A DNA stretch of 64,000 nucleotides from Blasia pusilla (GCA_050084515.1 CM114272.1:58590001-58654000), one strand, 5' to 3'; shown: positions 12,095 to 23,830, counted from the stretch's first letter. The notes: generated by a model from the letters alone, not told the origin. Numbers and translations are program-made.

Positions 12095-12495
12095 TTGCAC
12101 GGAAACGAACAAGTACATCCATGGGACAGACATGCCGCCCGTGTACGCGCGGCTTGCATTCGATATGCCCCCAAAGCCCACCAAGCCTACAGCAGGCACC
12201 AGGGCTGGCCAACCCCATACTGGTTTTGTGATCCACGGAGGGCCTGCAGAGCGGACCCGAAGCCTGCCTTGCGGGCCACGAGCTTGCCATCTGCGAGCCT
12301 AGAGCCCGCCATCTGTTGGCCTGGCTACGGGCCAACAAAACCACTGCAGGCTCGTCCAGCCCGGGTATCTACCACAAGCTCGCAGGACTTGGGGGGCAAG
12401 CTCGGATGCGGGCCGCAAGTACCCTACTACCCAGGGCCGCATGGACATAAGTTTGAGGACACGGACTTTGTCTGTGTGCCAACCCGTTGGAGCCA
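12095..12495. repeat. GC-rich island repeat, copy 3
   Basis: GC-rich block starting gcaaggttgcacggaaacg and ending cacggactttgtctgtgtgcc. It shares its opening 'catgggacagacatgccgc' with copy 1. Start and end words are roughly inverted (gcac..ggaaac / gtgtgcc), suggesting terminal inverted repeats. ORFs on both strands are compositional. Confidence 0.45.
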
Positions 12496-12656
12496 ATAAA
12501 ATCCCTCAATATTCATGTAAAATGACACTCATTGACAATTTTGAGAACTAATTATCATTGGGGATAGTTTAAATAAGTGGCATCATAGGGACATGTGCAC
12601 GTGTGCATTTAATAATACCCACTAATCTAACTATTGAAAAATTTATGTGACATATA

Positions 12657-12740
12657 TCTATATTGTTATTGAAGAGTGTCTTCTTGATTTGCAAACACCT
12701 CTTTGTTTGACATGTGACAACTAGACAACAAACAAATATT
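12657..12740 (+). mobile_element. Helitron-type 5' terminus (2)
   Basis: A|TCTATATTGTTATTGAAGAG then tgtcttcttgatttgcaaacacctc matches the start of the 13,947 element. No 3' end was located, so this is a truncated or unresolved copy. Confidence 0.42.
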
Positions 12741-12759
12741 TCTCTTTCTATGGACAAGA

Positions 12760-13946
12760 AAATTTTTTTTTACACAACATGATTAATCCCTTCGCTCCCA
12801 GAAATTACCAATTATCAATATATTGAAATTACTTGTGTTCCCTTTTGGTCGATTTTATTTTTCATTCGCATCTTTCAAGAGTGGTTTATTAAATGAGCGA
12901 ATACGTTGGAGACTTGATCGGATTCCGGAAATCAGGGGAGTGCATCGTCTCCCAGCCTTCGAAGTCTTTCAAAGTCAAAGTTCCTCTTCCTTCCTCTCGA
13001 AGGAAGGAAGAGCGTCAAGAGACTTCAAAGCTGCCCGAGACCAGTCACTCACTCTGTGATCTCAAAGTGATCGATCACTCTGTCACCTCCAAGTGATGGA
13101 TCTCGGTGAACCGAAACGATCCTCGTAAGGAAATGCACGTCACTTCTTTCCGACTACTTCGTGAAGCGGGCACGTGATTCCAAGTTTCTTTCCGGATCGC
13201 CCACGCCGGCGCTCCTGATTGTGCTGTTGCCGATTGCGGGCGCTATTTCCCGACGTCGACTTCCGCAAGCCTCACCACGATCGCCCCACCTTCTTTCGTT
13301 TCTTTTACATTACTCGAGCTGGGACGCAAGAGAGAGTTCGTTCATGAAAGAGAGGACACGGGGAAGTAATTCTTGATAACGTTGCTGTCGCTGCATGCGC
13401 ACCGTGCATGGGAAAGATCTTCCATGCATGCATGCATGCAACGCACGTTCTGCATGCGACCCTAAAATCTTAGATCGAACGGCTCCTCGGTTTTCGATGA
13501 TCCTCTTCGTATGCACGTACTATTTCTCCACACCAGAAAGAATGACGAGTACATATCATTTCGCTAATTTCTAGGTCACAACAAATGCGTTTAAATCTAT
13601 ATGGTCGTGTCAGTATAAATTTCGATTTATTTTTTATTTTATGTACATATTGTACACATTTCTTTCATTGAGATATGAGAGAATATTATGGTGGTATTAA
13701 ATTTAAATATTTTATTAGAAAATTTTGAATCATGATTGATGTTGTACATAACACAATCTAAGAGATAATTCTTATAATTGTTTATTTCGTTTGCAATGTA
13801 ACATACTGCGTTTCTTGAAGAAGGGTGGATGGTGGAAATTGGAGTTTGAAAATGGCGATGGGATATGGAGAGATGTTGGAAGAAAAGAATTTCCGAGGAT
13901 TGAACATGAATCCTAAAGAATACGGTCATGGAAAATGAAAAAGAAA
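12760..13946. other. No gene seen
   Basis: Less AT-rich at 12,850-13,520, including a (ATGC)n run with CATGCATG near 13,424-13,440 and an AAGTGATCGATCACT-like palindrome near 13,066. Short ORFs overlap on both strands without recognisable domains. Confidence 0.35.
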
Positions 13947-14121
13947 TCTATATTATTATTGAAGAGTGCCTCTTCATTTTGAGATCATCTCTTCTTTCGA
14001 CACATGTCCTTTTTAACCAATATGTTCGCTTTCTAAATCAATAGGATCGCTCGAATTCAATTGTACACTTAGCATAGGTAATTTAATTTATACATCCGTG
14101 CATTGCGTGAGCACCAGCTAG
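13947..14121 (+). mobile_element. Complete short non-autonomous Helitron (175 bp)
   Basis: It starts with TC after an A (TCTATATTATTATTGAAGAG) and ends in CTAG before a T, with a GTGC-attgcgtga-GCAC hairpin about 7 bases before the end. This satisfies the three Helitron hallmarks: A/T insertion site, TC start, and hairpin plus CTRR end. At 175 bp it cannot encode anything; it would depend on a Rep/helicase such as the one whose fragment lies at 56,581-57,126. Confidence 0.7.
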
Positions 14122-15209
14122 TTCTAATGACTGAAAACACATAGAAACTTTCCATGGGAATTTCAGCACATGCGTTTCAATAACCCAACGACCAAAGCCA
14201 ACTATGAAAACTCTTTGGGGGGGGGATAGACGAGATTTTCGCAATTAAAACGCAACCAAAGATTTCTCCAGGAAAAAATCAATCTTCAAATCCAACAAAT
14301 ATAAAAATAATAAGAAACTAAACTTATGATAGAAATTCTATATGCTTCTCATCCAATCGGACCTAGAAAATGCAAAGTTCTTGGACAAATGGAGAAAAAC
14401 TTGAATTGAACATCAAGAGGCAGTAATGCAAATAATAATATAAATAAATAGAAGATAGATAGCCCTATTCTTGGTAGATTTTTTTATTTTTGATATAATT
14501 TTTATAAAGAAGTGGATCATCAGAATTTTCAAATATAGAAAATGTAATTAAAAATATGGAAATATGTAGAAAATTAAATATGAGAAATTAAATGGGGAAA
14601 TTTTCTTAAATTTGATATATAATAATTTGAGGAGATATTGCAACAGTTTTAAGAAAAACTCATAAGTGGAATTTTTTTTCTTATTCAACAAGGAAAATTA
14701 ATCTTTTAAGATGACCTATTATCATATTGGTCATGGTGTAAGCATAGCATGGTGTAAAAGAGTCTATCCATCAAATATTCTAATAAATATAAATTCAAAA
14801 CATGATGTGTGAGTTATAAGCCATACTTTTAAAGTAAAATTTCCACTTTCAAATTACTTAATTAATTAATGTCAATTATAAATAAAAATTTGATTATTAA
14901 AGTTACATTTTTCATAAGCACTCCAAAGATAAATATCTATTATCAATAGAAGATAGGGGTTCCTTCTTACCTGAAATGACTCTAACTTTTCCTTGGAATC
15001 TTGGATAGATATAAAATCATTATAGATGGTGATTTCAAAATTTCTCTCTTACATTTTACACAAGAGAAAAAATATTTTTTGATAGTTTTATTAAGAAAAT
15101 TACTTATAAAAATATTCTAATATGGTTTCTATTCATTACTTGAATTTTTAAATGGAATTATAGAATATACGAGGAGGAGCCATGTGGAATTTGATATTAG
15201 TGAAATAGA
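14122..15209. other. AT-rich intergenic DNA, no gene seen
   Basis: No domain-bearing ORF. A G-run at 14,217-14,226 and frequent A/T runs are the only notable features. Confidence 0.5.
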
Positions 15210-15213
15210 TTGA

Positions 15214-15735
15214 TGTCACATCTGAGTAGTCGATAGGCCGAGATCTATCGTGGATAGGGCGTAGGAGCCAGCGGACTATCTTGAGTGTAACTTTATCCCA
15301 CGGTGTCGGATGAGGTTGAGGATAGGTCCACTGTGTCAGGAACGTTGTTTCTCACAACTTTCATGTTGAGGTCTTTTACAGCCGGGTGACTTGTTGACCA
15401 GGTCACCCGCCCCTGGTAACGGTAACTGTCTTGCAATGAGTTACCAAGGAGAGGGCTATTTTTAGGAGAAGAGCCTTTTGGCTCTTCCAACCCTATATAA
15501 GAGAGGAAGATGGCTTTCCTAAGCCATCTTTCTCATGTTGGGCCGTTGGAGCACCTCCCTTGTTTATGTGTGAGATACGACTAGGGTGCTAGCGTCCGGA
15601 TTCCTTGATAGCACAGGGTGGACGAGGCTCGATATGCCGATGTAGATTGAGGAATGGAGTTTTAGGCCGGGTGTGCCGTTTTTACTACTCTATATTTTTC
15701 TCATGTAAAAATAAAGAGTAGTAAAAATGGCACAC
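15214..15735 (+). repeat. Left terminal A unit (LTR-like U3) of element A, plus orientation, with palindrome
   Basis: It starts TGTCACATCTGAG and matches the A unit of element D (61,569-62,045) in the same orientation, including the TATATAA box at 15,494-15,500. Its end runs into a 65-bp near-palindrome (15,671-15,735; GTGTGCC...GGCACAC), where orientation switches to minus. Confidence 0.75.
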
Positions 15736-16415
15736 TACACTCGGCTGCTGTCCCGCGTCAATCCGTAGCGGCAAAATCTGAGAAAAACGGACATCACTTC
15801 CGCCCACGGCCTTCCAAACAGAAAAATGACAAACACCCGCAACACACGCGTCTCCAGGGGCTCCCGACCAAGGCAACTCGCTTGCCTACTTGCAAACAAC
15901 GAATTCCCACTAGCCCCCTGACATCTTTCTCATCTAAAAGTAAAGAGTAGTAAAAATGGCACACCCGGCCTAAAACTCCACTTCTCAATCTACATCGGCA
16001 TATCGAGCCTCGTCCACCCTCTGTTATCAAGGAATCCGGACGCTAGCACCCTAGTCGTATCTCACACACATACAAGGGAGGTGGTCCAACGGCCCAACAT
16101 GAGAAAGATGGCTTAGGAAAGCCATCTTCCTCTCTTATATAGGGTTGGGAAGAGCCAAAAGGCTCTTCCCCTAAAAATACCCCTCCCCTTTGGTAACCTG
16201 CGCGCATAGGTTACCAGGGCGGGTGACCTGGTCAACAAGTCACCCGGCTGTAAAAGACCTCAACATGAAAGTTGTGAGAAACGACGTTCCTGACACAATG
16301 GACCTATCCTCAACCTCATCCGACACCGTGGGACAAAGTTACACTCAAGATAGTCCGCTGGCTCCTACGCCCTATCCACGAAAGATCTCGGCCTATCGGC
16401 TACTCAGATGTGATA
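15736..16415 (-). repeat. 3' LTR of element A (U3-R-U5), minus orientation
   Basis: On the minus strand it runs from TATCACATCTGAG (a changed TGTCACATCTG) through the TATA box (16,135-16,141) to ...CAGCCGAGTGTAGTG. The same left-to-right content occurs in the 5' LTR of half-element C (48,150 to about 47,478). Length is about 680 bp. Four strong inverted repeats surround the TATA box (see findings). Confidence 0.7.
16105..16245 (-). promoter_or_regulatory. LTR core promoter with four hairpin-forming inverted repeats
   Basis: TATATA at 16,136-16,141 is flanked by perfect inverted repeats: AAGATGGCTT/AAGCCATCTT (16,105-16,128, loop 4), GGGAAGAGCC/GGCTCTTCCC (16,147-16,170, loop AAAA), GGTAACCT/AGGTTACC (16,192-16,215) and GGGTGAC/GTCACCC (16,221-16,245). 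Most are kept in C and D. They look like palindromic protein-binding sites or cruciform/RNA hairpins of the U3 promoter. Confidence 0.6.
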
Positions 16416-16417
16416 GC

Positions 16418-16548
16418 TGTCGTGCGCATACATATCGCTACACAACACACATCGCTGGTCACATCTACACCACACAACATCGATCTTCCCCACACACGGG
16501 TCGATCAACACATGTAAAAAAAATCAACTCATACATATACATGGAGAT
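16418..16548 (-). repeat. B unit (B1) next to the 3' LTR of element A
   Basis: On the minus strand this runs from gatctccatgtatatgtatg to gcgcacgaca, just before the A unit. The same about 130-bp unit appears in plus orientation at the right end of A (24,637-24,740) and twice in D. Confidence 0.7.
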
Positions 16549-16639
16549 CACACAACCGCCCCCCTAGCTGGCAGTTGGATCCCCCCAACTCCAGATAGAA
16601 AATATCTCATCTCTCTAACATGACCTACTACCCTATACA

Positions 16640-18057
16640 CATCTCGGACACATCCATCGTCCCGTGGGAACCACATCAAGAGGGGGGTCAGACATGACAT
16701 ATGCCATCCTCGAGAATAACCATCACATACCAACATGGTGGCTGCACCCCTCGCAGATCCGCACAACATACACCTCAAACCTGCGGTACCACTGCCAAGC
16801 TCAGATCCACCGTCCCATCTACGTTCGGAAGATGACATGGCGCAAAATTGCGCACATGATCCTTCCAAACCATACCATCCCGTCCCTCCAACATGAGGAC
16901 TCTGGTCGGTAACATCTCGCGCACACGTAGGATCGTGCGCCCTACAGTGACATCTAGCGTCGTGGGTGCCGCATGCTGTAAATACAAGTAATCTCCAAGA
17001 TGAAACCTCCTAATCCCTGGATGATAACCTCCTCCACGAATGGTCGCGTACCTCAATGTATCTCTATGCTGGGCAATAGCTAAGTTCTCAAAGGCCATAG
17101 GCATAACTCTACGAAAAACTTCTACCCTCTGAGAACATGCTTGTACCCACACATCTGGATCATCAAGATCTAACACCTCCGCCATGTCACGTCGAATCGC
17201 TGCAGGTAAATCTGGCTCTCTCCCAAAGAGCAAAAAGTACGGTGAAGATGACGCCAAGAATGCCTACCGACTAAAGCGATAACCCATAGCCAACCATGGC
17301 AACTGTAGGTCCCACTCCCTCAACTGTCCCCGCTGCGAGCCATACTTGCGCAATCCTCTCTTCACCGTCTGTACCACTCTCTCCGCCAACCCATCCGCCT
17401 CAGGATGATCCCTGGACGTGGTGCGGTGATCTATCAGCGCCTGATCACACAAGGTCTAAAACTCTCCCCTGAACTCGGTACCCTGATCAGTCAACACCTC
17501 CGCCGGTGCACCAAAGTGACTAAGCACACGATCTAGAAACGCATAAGCTGTTCCCTTGCTTGCCTTGTCTGGTAGTGCCACCAACTCTATCCACTTGGAG
17601 AAATGCTCCACCATGACCAACACGTACCTATGATGACGCCCTGTCAATGGCAAAGGTCCCGCAAAGTCTAAACTCCACCGATAACCTAAACCTATAATCG
17701 GCAAAGGATGTAACTACGGAGTGGGAGCATTGAAGGATGCTCGCACTCTGTCACATACCATACATCTGACCACAAACTGTTGTACCCCAGTATGCATGCC
17801 GCGCCACCAATACTGAACGTGGAGTAAGCTGTAAGTACGCTTTACTCCAAAATGCCCAACTCCTCATGGGCATGTTGCACTACACGTGCTCGCTGGGAAG
17901 GATGAGGTACCACTCGTATCCTACCATCTCCCCATACCCTCAAAATGTGGGTCCCCTCCCACCTGAACCTCTTGGCTCTCTGTAGGATCCGATCCCGCTC
18001 CCTAGCACTCACTGTACTCGCAATGACGCCAGTGCGCAAGAACTCCACAACCTCCAC
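16640..18057 (-). pseudogene. Integrase with C-terminal PHD finger (element A)
   Basis: Three open segments encode a Ty3-type integrase. First (about 17,700-18,057) is an N-terminal zinc-binding region; its HHCC pattern is clearer in D. Then (17,264-17,704) is the DDE core: D in SLDFAGPLPLTG, D in LTDQGTEFRGEF, E in HPEADGLAERVVQ, split by an in-frame stop. Then (16,775-17,257) is the C-terminal barrel (RFHLGDYLYLQ...VLMLEGRDGMVWKDHV). After a frame change comes LRCMLCGSARGAATMLVCDG, a PHD finger (about 16,640-16,778). In this copy the fourth zinc ligand is Tyr (DGY instead of DGC) and the last Cys pair is lost, so it is inactive. The integrase inserts cDNA; a PHD module would read histone tails and could steer target choice (inference). 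Confidence 0.8.
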
Positions 18058-19700
18058 GTCGTCATAGATATCACGACCACTGTCGCCTCCTCACTAACCT
18101 CCGGATCCAAAGACTCATCATCCAACCCTACCACTGGAGTCATCACCTGTGGCTGATCTGCCAAAGTCAACCAACAAAGATAGGCAGATGCATACCAACC
18201 GGGCACCATCTCCTCATCACTCTCTCCGTGCCATCGAGCTCCTGTGTCGTCTCTCTGACTCGGACATGGGTTACGACTCAACCCATCCGCAACCTGGTTC
18301 AGCCGACCTGGCCTATGAACCACCTCAAACTCATACTCCTGTAGTAATAGAGCCCACTTGGCAAGCTTGCCTGTAAGCTTGTCGGACTCCATCAACCACC
18401 TCAACGACTGATGATCAGTGATAAGTGTGAAAGGGTTGCCGAATAAATAGCACCTAAAATATGCCATGGCCCACACTGTAGCCAAGCACTCTCCCTTGTA
18501 GGAGCTTTACGTTGCCTCTGCAATGTTGTTCGATCGGCTCGCGTAAGCCACAAAGAACTCCCTCTCCTCGTCATCCCTCTGAGTAAGCACTGCTCCTAGA
18601 CCCAACATGCTCCAATCCGTATGTAACTGGAATGGGCGACCCCTAGCCGGTCTCTGTAAAATGGGTGAGGACGTCAACTTGTCCTTGAGCTCCTGAAATG
18701 CTCGCTCTTGATCATCTCCCCACAACCAAACCTGATCGAGTCTCGTTAACAAGGTCAAAGACTTTGCGATCGCACTAAAACCCTTGACATATTGTCGATA
18801 GAAGTTCGCCAGTCCAAGAAATGCTCGGACTCGACTCACATCTGTAGGGCGTGGAATCTGCGCAATAGCCTCTACCTTCTTCTGCTGAACGCCTAACCCA
18901 CTCGGGTATATGGTGTGTCCCAAGTACTCAATATGCTCCTGAAAGAATCTGCACTTGCCTGGATGTAACTTCAGTCCATGTAACTGCAATCTCCGAAACA
19001 CCTCCTCCAAGTGTCGCTCATGCTCCTCAACAATGGAATTGAAGATAAGAATATCATCTCTGCAACATCGTACAAAATCCAAGCCAGCCAGAATCCTATC
19101 CATCACTCTCTGAAACTCTACAGGCGTGTTCTTCAACCCAAATGGTAAGAACCGCCACTGATACAAGAAATCTCTCCCGAACCGATCTATCCCCCTTAAT
19201 GTTGTCTTCTCCCTTTCCTCCAACCTGATAGGAAGCTGATGATAGCCAGCACGGAGATCTAAAGTATTGAAGATCTTTGCATGCCCTACCGCATCAAAGA
19301 TCTCCTCAGGAGTAGGCATGGCGTACCGATCTGACCTCGTCTGTCGGTTGATAGGACGGTAATCTCCACACATCCGCCTATCCGTCCAATTGCCATACAT
19401 ATCCTTCTTTGCCGGCATGACTATGGCAGATGCATACTCCCCATGTGATAACTCCACAAGTCCTGACTCCTGCTCTGAATCAAGGCTTGCTCCATATCAA
19501 AATACCTGTAGGGTCGACGAAAGATCGGCGTATCACTAGCCAACTTAATCCGTATCTCGGGACCCTTCAAGCACCCAAGTCTCTCTCATCAAGGCAAAAC
19601 AACTGACATGCCCTCTCAAAAACCTATGAACTTTCCGTCGCTCTCCTCCTATCAACTTGAGACCTATCACAGGCTCCCAAGTCTCCATCGTGACCTCACT
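18009..19700 (-). pseudogene. Reverse transcriptase-RNase H (element A)
   Basis: ORF 18,507-19,457 holds the RT fingers, palm and thumb: MCGDYRPINRQT, LDLRAGYHQLPI, FLPFGLKN, then CCRDDILIF where an active enzyme has Y-x-D-D, then YLGHTIYPSGLG and FLGLANFYRQYVKGFS. RNase H follows (LHTDWSMLGLGAVLTQ; then ITDHQSLRWLMESDKLTGKLAKWALLLQ at 18,009-18,485), with the two parts separated by a stop. Family: Ty3/gypsy. Half-element C retains CYIDDILIFS. Changed catalytic box plus stops mean this copy is inactive. Confidence 0.88.
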
Positions 19701-19989
19701 TGGAGAGGACGCAACCTCCGGCTTTCGTTGCTATGTAGCAACCCTAGCCACCTTCGCAACAACCACTCCACTCTGACCTCCTACATCATGCTCCACATCC
19801 GAAAAATGAACATGTGCTACTCTAGCCGCCTTCGCACTCTCTGCTCGAACGACGTCCCAGGAAGTCCATGGGTGCCTATTTCTCCTTGTCTCGCCCCTAG
19901 CCAATGCCTGTACAGACCCTGTAGGCAATGGTCCAACTCGTGGACGTGACGGCATGGATGACACTCGCATCCATCTCTGCTGAGCCATA

Positions 19990-20935
19990 CCTAGGCTGAC
20001 TATCCATGTGAGACAGTTGAGGTCCATCGCCTGCCCCAACACCTGTCTCGGGATGCCTCAGTCATCCCTAAGGGTTCACTATCGGCACCGCCGTAGTACC
20101 GGTAGTGAATCCCATGGCGCGCTCGCGCTCATCTGCTATAGGCTCCTCCAATGCTCCGGTCACATCATCCCAAATCATGCCTAGCCCTCCCTGACGAAAG
20201 GCATGGGATGTTGGGAAGCTCACCAACGTAGGTAAGGCTGCCCTCAACTCCCCCACCCTATTGGCCATGGCCAACGGCGGTCTATCATCTCGTGTCATCA
20301 CCTGAGATCGACGCCCTGAGCCCAAAATAGCATCCACTGTGAGATGTGGTGCTCTCTGGACTCCACTGTATGCTTGACTCAATACCTTTGATGGTATCAG
20401 GTTTGTCCACCACAGTCGTGTACGATGGGCACGTGACCCAACTCTCGCTGCATCTAACAACACAGCTGGTCCCAACCAGGACCTCACCTGATGTACAATC
20501 GTCATCACACGTGCACGAGTGTCTCCTAAAAATGGCACGTTCTCCATATCTGACCCTCCTGCAAGTGTCGTAATACTCGCAACATCTCCCAAAACATCCA
20601 TGACCTCGGATCCTGCAATCCAAATCCTCGGCCAGCTGATGAATGACCCTGACATGGCCATCCAGCAATCACCAAATGAATGGTGCCAACTCTATCCTGA
20701 TCCTGCGCCCCCACCAAAGAGATGTCGGCGGGTAGCGTATGTTGATATCCCCGTACTACAAATACCGGAAACAACTCAAGATACCTCTGGACCAATCTCG
20801 CCACGTGACATAATGATACTCGCCGTGCGGTCTCATCTCTCTCCACATAAAGGTACTGATGCACTCGTATGCCCGCCTGCAATAGTGCAGCATATCCGGT
20901 GCTAATCCCTCCAAAGAGATCTAACACCCTAACAC
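19990..20935 (-). pseudogene. DNA (cytosine-5) methyltransferase domain inside the retrotransposon polyprotein (element A)
   Basis: The motifs appear in the canonical C5-methyltransferase order on the minus strand. Motif I is VRVLDLFGGISTG (SAM binding). Motif IV is IAGWPCQGHSSAGRGFG with the catalytic Cys. A GLQDPRSWMFWEMLRVL helix follows, then ENVPFLGD (motif VI, ENV), then SRAHRTRLWWTNL (motif VIII region). Motifs IX-X are DERERAMGFTTG and LGQAMDLNCLTWI. The linear order and the late 'RAHRxRxxW' resemble the DNMT3/DRM and DNMT1 type of enzyme; subfamily is uncertain. The front half (ORF 20,526-21,062) shares the frame of the protease upstream and the RT downstream. The back half (20,068-20,661) is shifted, apparently by an about 20-base loss next to motif VI compared with B. 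It would methylate cytosines in DNA using SAM, a chromatin 'writer' in the element's own polyprotein. Confidence 0.88.
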
Positions 20936-21080
20936 CCTCCTCTGGGCACTGCCACACAACAGGTGTAGTATCTAGTGGGGTCAACGTCTCCACTCCAAGA
21001 GCCCGATCGCCACGTGACTCTTGCTGCTCTGGGATAAAAACATGACTCCACACCTGCCTCACGAGGTCGTCGACACTCCT

Positions 21081-22157
21081 CTACAGCTCTCGAGTCGTAT
21101 CCCACAATGGTGAAGAGGCCTCGCCAACATGGGAAGAGACACCCTCCATGGCATGTCTCTCCGTGGGACTATCCGCTATTGGGACATCCTCCGCATGTGC
21201 GTTCCCCTCCAACAACTCTCCTGGCCAGCTAACACTACTTGTGAAAGCTGCCAACGTGGTCACATACTCGCCTCGTGATCGACCACCTCGTCCCACAAAC
21301 TGCATAGGTAATTGACTCATCCGGCCGTCACCTAACCGCCATCTTGGCCGATAAGCAACGGTCTCCTCCCAGAAGTCAAGGATGAATCCTAGGGGATATA
21401 ACACTATACTCCCCACCAACACATCGTACGACTCAGCTGGTATCGTAATCGCACTTGTGCGCACCATAGCACTATCCGTTGCATGCTCTGGCTGGGCTCT
21501 GACAACAATCTCCTGTTGAGTCATATACTGAGTGGGTGATACGCCCCAAATCGAGGTATGTATCTGGAAGGGACAAGGCTCAATGTCGGCCTTCCGTAAC
21601 CCCAACGCTAAACACGCCGCCTTCCCTAACATCAAGGGTTGCGCTCCCGAATCAACTAGGACGCGCTGCAGGTGGTATATTGTCCCCGTCGGACTAACCA
21701 AGTGAAATACTCCAGCTCAGTTATCCAGTAACACTACTCCAAGTGTCACCAGTGCTCGCTCTATGGCCGGTCGAGCGGGCATATCTACCAACTTCGCCGC
21801 CGCCGCATGCCATGACTCTGTGGGGAACGTCCCAAGCATTGGCTCTGAGGGCAAGTCCACCACCTCCTCAACTACCTCTGAACAAGAAGCAGTCATCTCT
21901 CCACACTCACACAACGTGGCGGCCAACCGGAACACCTCAGCTGGTCCAACTCCCAACGTCGCCAACTCTATGGCGGAAAATAGTGGAGTCTGACTCACTC
22001 TGGTGGCCACCTCCAACACTATGGTCGACAATGACTCCACTCGAGCCGGCGTAGGAGTTGTCACTCCAACTCCTCGTGACATCGACGTAGGTGCCTGAAC
22101 TGTAGGCACCGCTGGTTGTCGAGGCACCATCGATGGTGTGTGTAGTGCCTCCGACAA
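21081..22157 (-). pseudogene. Aspartic protease and preceding linker (element A)
   Basis: ORF 21,081-21,701 contains RVLVDSGAQPLMLGKA, the D-S-G-A active site of a retropepsin, then a C-terminal VGSIVLYPLGFILDFWEE segment. ORF 21,717-22,157 upstream is in the same frame, separated by one stop, and is low-complexity linker. A single stop separates the protease from the methyltransferase ORF, again in frame. The protease would cut the Gag-Pol polyprotein. Confidence 0.75.
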
Positions 22158-22639
22158 TGTGAACGACTGTGGAACCTTGGCCTGCCGCCCCCATCAGTCC
22201 CCTCTGGTGGGTCAATCTCAACTCCACCTCTCGATGGCTCGGTGCCTCTCGCAGCACCCCGAGTCACCACTGCAGCTGCTTCAACCTGGGCTGCACTACA
22301 CATAAATCCCATACTGGCAAGATCCTCACCCAGGTCAGGGTAAGAGGTAGAAGTTGGAGTCACACTAGCTGCTCGCAGCTCCGTGCCTTCCCTAAGCTGC
22401 ATCATCGTCATGGCAGCAATCCTCTGCTCCAACTGATCGATGCGTGAGAGGAGTGTCGGCTTTGGTGCTCATGCTCCATATCCTCTGGCTGGTGGTGGTC
22501 CTCTACCACCACATCCAGGAAGAACTCCCCGACCTCCTCCAGGACGACCGCCCCCAGGCCCTCGGCCTACCTCTAGACGTGCCCCTCGGCGAAGGTCAAA
22601 ACATCTATCCCTAGTGTGACCATATCTGTGGCAATGGTC

Positions 22640-23830
22640 ACACTAGTGATGTGGTGGGGCCATCCTCTATGGCTCCTGAGCAATCGGAGGCGCTGGTGCC
22701 TCCAGACGTCCAACAAGACCACATCGATCCCTGTTGGGCAACATATGTAGGTACGGGTCGTTGCCTCATAGGCTCACGGTACCCGCCATGCTCTCTAGGC
22801 ACACTGGCCTGCTCTTGTGGTACTGGTGCTCGGTGTGGCACCTGTGGGGTCACCATCGCTCGTGGACCCGTCGACTCTCGAGAAAATCCAACTGTCACTA
22901 CCTGCTCCTCACTCATGTTGAGCTCAATACGCTGAGACAACTCAAAGACCACCTTCAATGTGGGCTTCGTTGTGTGAATCAGCACCGCATCTCGGACTCT
23001 CCTCCGTAGTTCTCGGTCCAGAACCCCGTACCAATACTGGACTCACTGCGCCTCAGTCACTCCAAACGTAGCAATGATCAGCCTCTTCATGTGTGTGAAT
23101 GCCTCTCTCAGACTCTCACCCGATTGTCGCTGAAAATCATGTAGACTCTTTAGCTTGTCGGTGCGTACGCTTTGGTAGCTCTTCCCCAACTGTCGGAAGA
23201 ACTCCCTTTGTGGGGCTCAGGCTGGGTGGCCCTCTACCACGCAGAGGTCTCTCGCCACATCGCTGTCTCACGCCCTCCTCTCCATCTAGTCTCCGAGCTG
23301 ATGGTGTGGGTCTCTCTCCTCTCACAATCCCATCATATGCCTCGCAACCACTAGTGGACACATACCCTGGAGCCCAATACATCCTCCAGGCATCGATCTC
23401 TACTCAATATAGTGATCGAAACTCCATGTAGTCATCCATCGGAGGACCCTCCAAGTGCTGGAACAACCCCTTCCATGCCATGAAAGGGTTGAACCGTGTT
23501 GGGGTCCGTATCTCCTAGAAGTCGCACCATGTGTGGAACTCTTGGATAAAATCATCTAAGTCGATGGTGCCCACTGCACCCGAGAAACAACGCATGCCCC
23601 GATGGCCCATGTCGTCCATCTGCCAAGTACTACTGTCTCTGTCTGTGATCTCGTCACCAGACCCAGTGTCGAGTGATGACAATCCAGCCACGGATGGATG
23701 TCGAGGTAGCTCCTCACTGATAACCCCTCGGTATCTCACTCCACTCCGTGTCACACCACTACTACTACTCGCACTACCCCGTTCTTCCGAACCCTGGAAG
23801 AACGCCATGATGAAAAACCCTGTCTCACCC
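22640..23830 (-). pseudogene. Gag (element A)
   Basis: Broken minus-strand frames. One starts MAFFQGSEERGS and reads GTIDLDDFIQEFHTWCDF, then FNPFMAWKGLFQHLEG (capsid-like part). Another has the retrotransposon-gag type segment KSLHDFQRQSGESLREAFTHMKRL. A third is VVFELSQRIELNMSEEQ. The CCHC zinc knuckles seen in C have been disrupted here. Gag would form the virus-like particle. Confidence 0.65.
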
